From NCBI GenBank assembly GCA_934654755.1, contig CAKUGQ010000017.1, forward strand, positions 1 to 49,838: a stretch of DNA of 49,838 nt, in the 5' to 3' direction. Below the pieces are notes generated by a model, which did not search any database, had not been told where the DNA came from, and worked only from the letters and a program-made list of their open reading frames with translations. Numbering within the stretch: position 1 is the first letter of the stretch; the number at the start of each line of letters is the position of its first letter. Position numbers and translations under genes: made by a program. Shown one piece after another: positions 48,486 through 49,838 of this stretch. The DNA is from an uncultured Oscillospiraceae bacterium (GTDB taxonomy: Bacteria; Bacillota; Clostridia; Oscillospirales; Oscillospiraceae).

Positions 48486-49838
48486 ATGAACAGCATTTTG
48501 AAAAAAATCAGGCAAAGCGATGCCTTTAATGAGGAAAATCGAATCCCCTATACAAAGGCGATCGTGTTGATGAGCTTATTTACTTTTGTGTTTCTGGGCA
48601 CGGAATTTCTGTTTGTCAATATGATCTCCCGCACGGTTTCGGGGAAGCAATCGGTAAATGCCCAAAACTATGCGCTTGGTATCAGCGTCATCGGTTTCGT
48701 TCTGTATCCTGTTTTCTCTCGATTTTGTAAAGGAAAATGGCAAACCGCACTTGCAATGTGCGCAGCGATTTTGTCGGTTATTTGTCTTTTTGTGATATGC
48801 CGCCATGCCTCTTATGCACTTACACTCGGCATGGGACTCTTGCTGTTTCTGATTCTCGGCGCGTTTGGAGGTGCCGTATTCTACAAAACACTATGTCTGT
48901 TAGAGGACAACGCCTATATTGCGCGACTGACAGGCGTTTCCTATATGCTTGGAATCTTGCTTCAAATCGCAAACAACAATTTGGTTCATATAGATGACAT
49001 AGAAGCCGGCATACTTTCTGCATTTATACTATTGCTGGCATTTATGCTGATAAAAGCAGAAAAAAACAGCGTTGTCCCTGCCTTCTCCAAAAGCAAAACC
49101 GAAGAGGAAAACGACGAAAGCGGAAAGGCTAGCCTGAAAATCATTTTGCTCCTCGTCCTTTTCGTCGCACTGATGACCTGTATTTTCGGCACCATGGACA
49201 ATGCGGTCACCGTATACCACGCAAACGGAACGGTGAATATTGGTCAGTGGCCGAGAATACTTCTCGCACTCAGCGGTCTTATGGCAGGTTTTTTATTTGA
49301 TATTGCAGGCAGAAAATATATGAGTGTGATCATGTACTGCGTAATGCTTCTGTCTACGACCTGCCTTGTCATTATTCAGTTTGCCGGGCCGTTCACGGTG
49401 GGTCTGGTCATATTCTATCTGTCCGCCGGCTTTTTTGCTGTTTTCTTTACCTCTTCCTTTATGGAGATCGCCCGATACACGGATACCCCCGAGTTATGGT
49501 CAGGGTTTGGCAGAACCGTCAATAATCTTGTTGCCGCTGCAATCTCGGGAGGCTCCCTTGCACTTTTGCATTCCGAAAACAATATTGTCATGATCACCAT
49601 AGAGCTGATTTTATTTGTGGCCACCAGCATTGTCGCGCTTTTCTATACCAACAAAAGAAAAGTGTTTTTTGACAGGCTTGCCGAAGCGGACAGAAGCGAA
49701 CTAAGCGACGGTGAAAAACTGCAAAGGCTGGCAGAGCAGTTTTCGCTGACGCAGAGAGAAACCGAGGTGTTCGGGCTGCTGGTAAACACCGAGGACGGCT
49801 TGCAGACGATTGCCGATAATCTGTACGTGTCCAGACGA
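48486..49838 (+). CDS. MFS-like membrane protein fused to LuxR-type HTH, 3' end beyond window
   Basis: The frame is open from the ATG at 48486 (AAGAGG upstream) to the window end, 451 codons. It holds about 12 hydrophobic segments in two halves with a central acidic, Ser/Lys-rich loop (about 195-220), then a cytoplasmic linker and the start of a LuxR/GerE HTH (LTQRETEVFGLL...TIADNLYVSRR) that is cut off. This plan, a transporter-like sensor joined to a LuxR DNA-binding domain, is known from gut Actinobacteria such as Eggerthella; ligand and targets are unknown. Lower GC than the chromosome suggests transfer. Confidence 0.85.
   Translation, partial: MNSILKKIRQSDAFNEENRIPYTKAIVLMSLFTFVFLGTEFLFVNMISRTVSGKQSVNAQNYALGISVIGFVLYPVFSRFCKGKWQTALAMCAAILSVICLFVICRHASYALTLGMGLLLFLILGAFGGAVFYKTLCLLEDNAYIARLTGVSYMLGILLQIANNNLVHIDDIEAGILSAFILLLAFMLIKAEKNSVVPAFSKSKTEEENDESGKASLKIILLLVLFVALMTCIFGTMDNAVTVYHANGTVNIGQWPRILLALSGLMAGFLFDIAGRKYMSVIMYCVMLLSTTCLVIIQFAGPFTVGLVIFYLSAGFFAVFFTSSFMEIARYTDTPELWSGFGRTVNNLVAAAISGGSLALLHSENNIVMITIELILFVATSIVALFYTNKRKVFFDRLAEADRSELSDGEKLQRLAEQFSLTQRETEVFGLLVNTEDGLQTIADNLYVSRR

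Overview
The window looks like a chromosomal segment of a GC-rich anaerobic Firmicute, most likely an Oscillospirales (Oscillospiraceae-type) gut clostridium. The gene order rimP-nusA-ylxR-ylxQ-infB-rbfA-nrnA-truB-ribF, the SAM-I riboswitch ahead of metK, strong AGGAGG ribosome binding sites, TTG starts, Gram-positive surface proteins with SLH domains, and a carbonyl-branch CODH/ACS operon all point there. The taxonomic call is inference; no rRNA gene is present.

Layout. 1-631: the end of a mobile-element gene (minus strand), three tandem minus-strand hairpins and a tRNA-Ala(CGC). 682-11700: housekeeping and metabolic genes, mostly plus strand: a membrane-anchored EEP-family hydrolase, a PAP2-like membrane protein (minus), an XRE-type membrane regulator with an L-cysteine desulfidase, an HtrA-type protease, trmL, pgk, tpiA, a CBS-domain protein, an RluA-type pseudouridine synthase and pta. 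11708-18786 (minus): an isolated phage head and packaging module of nine or ten intact genes (TerS, TerL, portal, protease-like protein, decoration protein, capsid, connectors, two tail-tube-region proteins) with no integrase, lysis, replication or tail-fibre genes. 18881-19939: an orphan type IV prepilin divergent from a tiny XRE regulator with a palindrome placed exactly in the shared promoter region. 19940-20490: a cluster of dispersed palindromic repeats.

20491-25482 (minus): acsA(cooS)-cooC-acsB, the carbon monoxide dehydrogenase, its nickel-insertion ATPase and acetyl-CoA synthase, behind one good promoter. 25633-28311: SAM-I riboswitch, metK and a PLP aminotransferase. 28404-37067 (minus): a 344-residue cohesin-like plus SLH surface protein followed by a 2536-residue secreted subtilisin-like protease that carries an internal dockerin. 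These two look like a self-contained cell-surface docking pair and are the most interesting system in the window. 37505-38383: an unknown polytopic membrane protein.

38499-46557: the transcription/translation operon from rimP to ribF, led by a near-consensus promoter and an intrinsic terminator in the leader (probable NusA attenuator). 46589-49838: a tRNA promoter, a degenerate tRNA-Arg copy, an intact tRNA-Arg(CCT), and then AT-richer DNA of a decayed integrative element: a frameshifted accessory gene, a candidate oriT-like palindrome region, a 116-bp MITE-like element, a small XRE regulator and an incomplete MFS-LuxR membrane regulator that runs off the window.

How the genes may work together: Pgk/TpiA (glycolysis), CODH/ACS (CO2/CO to acetyl-CoA) and Pta (acetyl-CoA to acetyl-phosphate) fit an acetogenic or mixed fermentative metabolism. 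The methyl-branch genes of the Wood-Ljungdahl pathway are not in this window.
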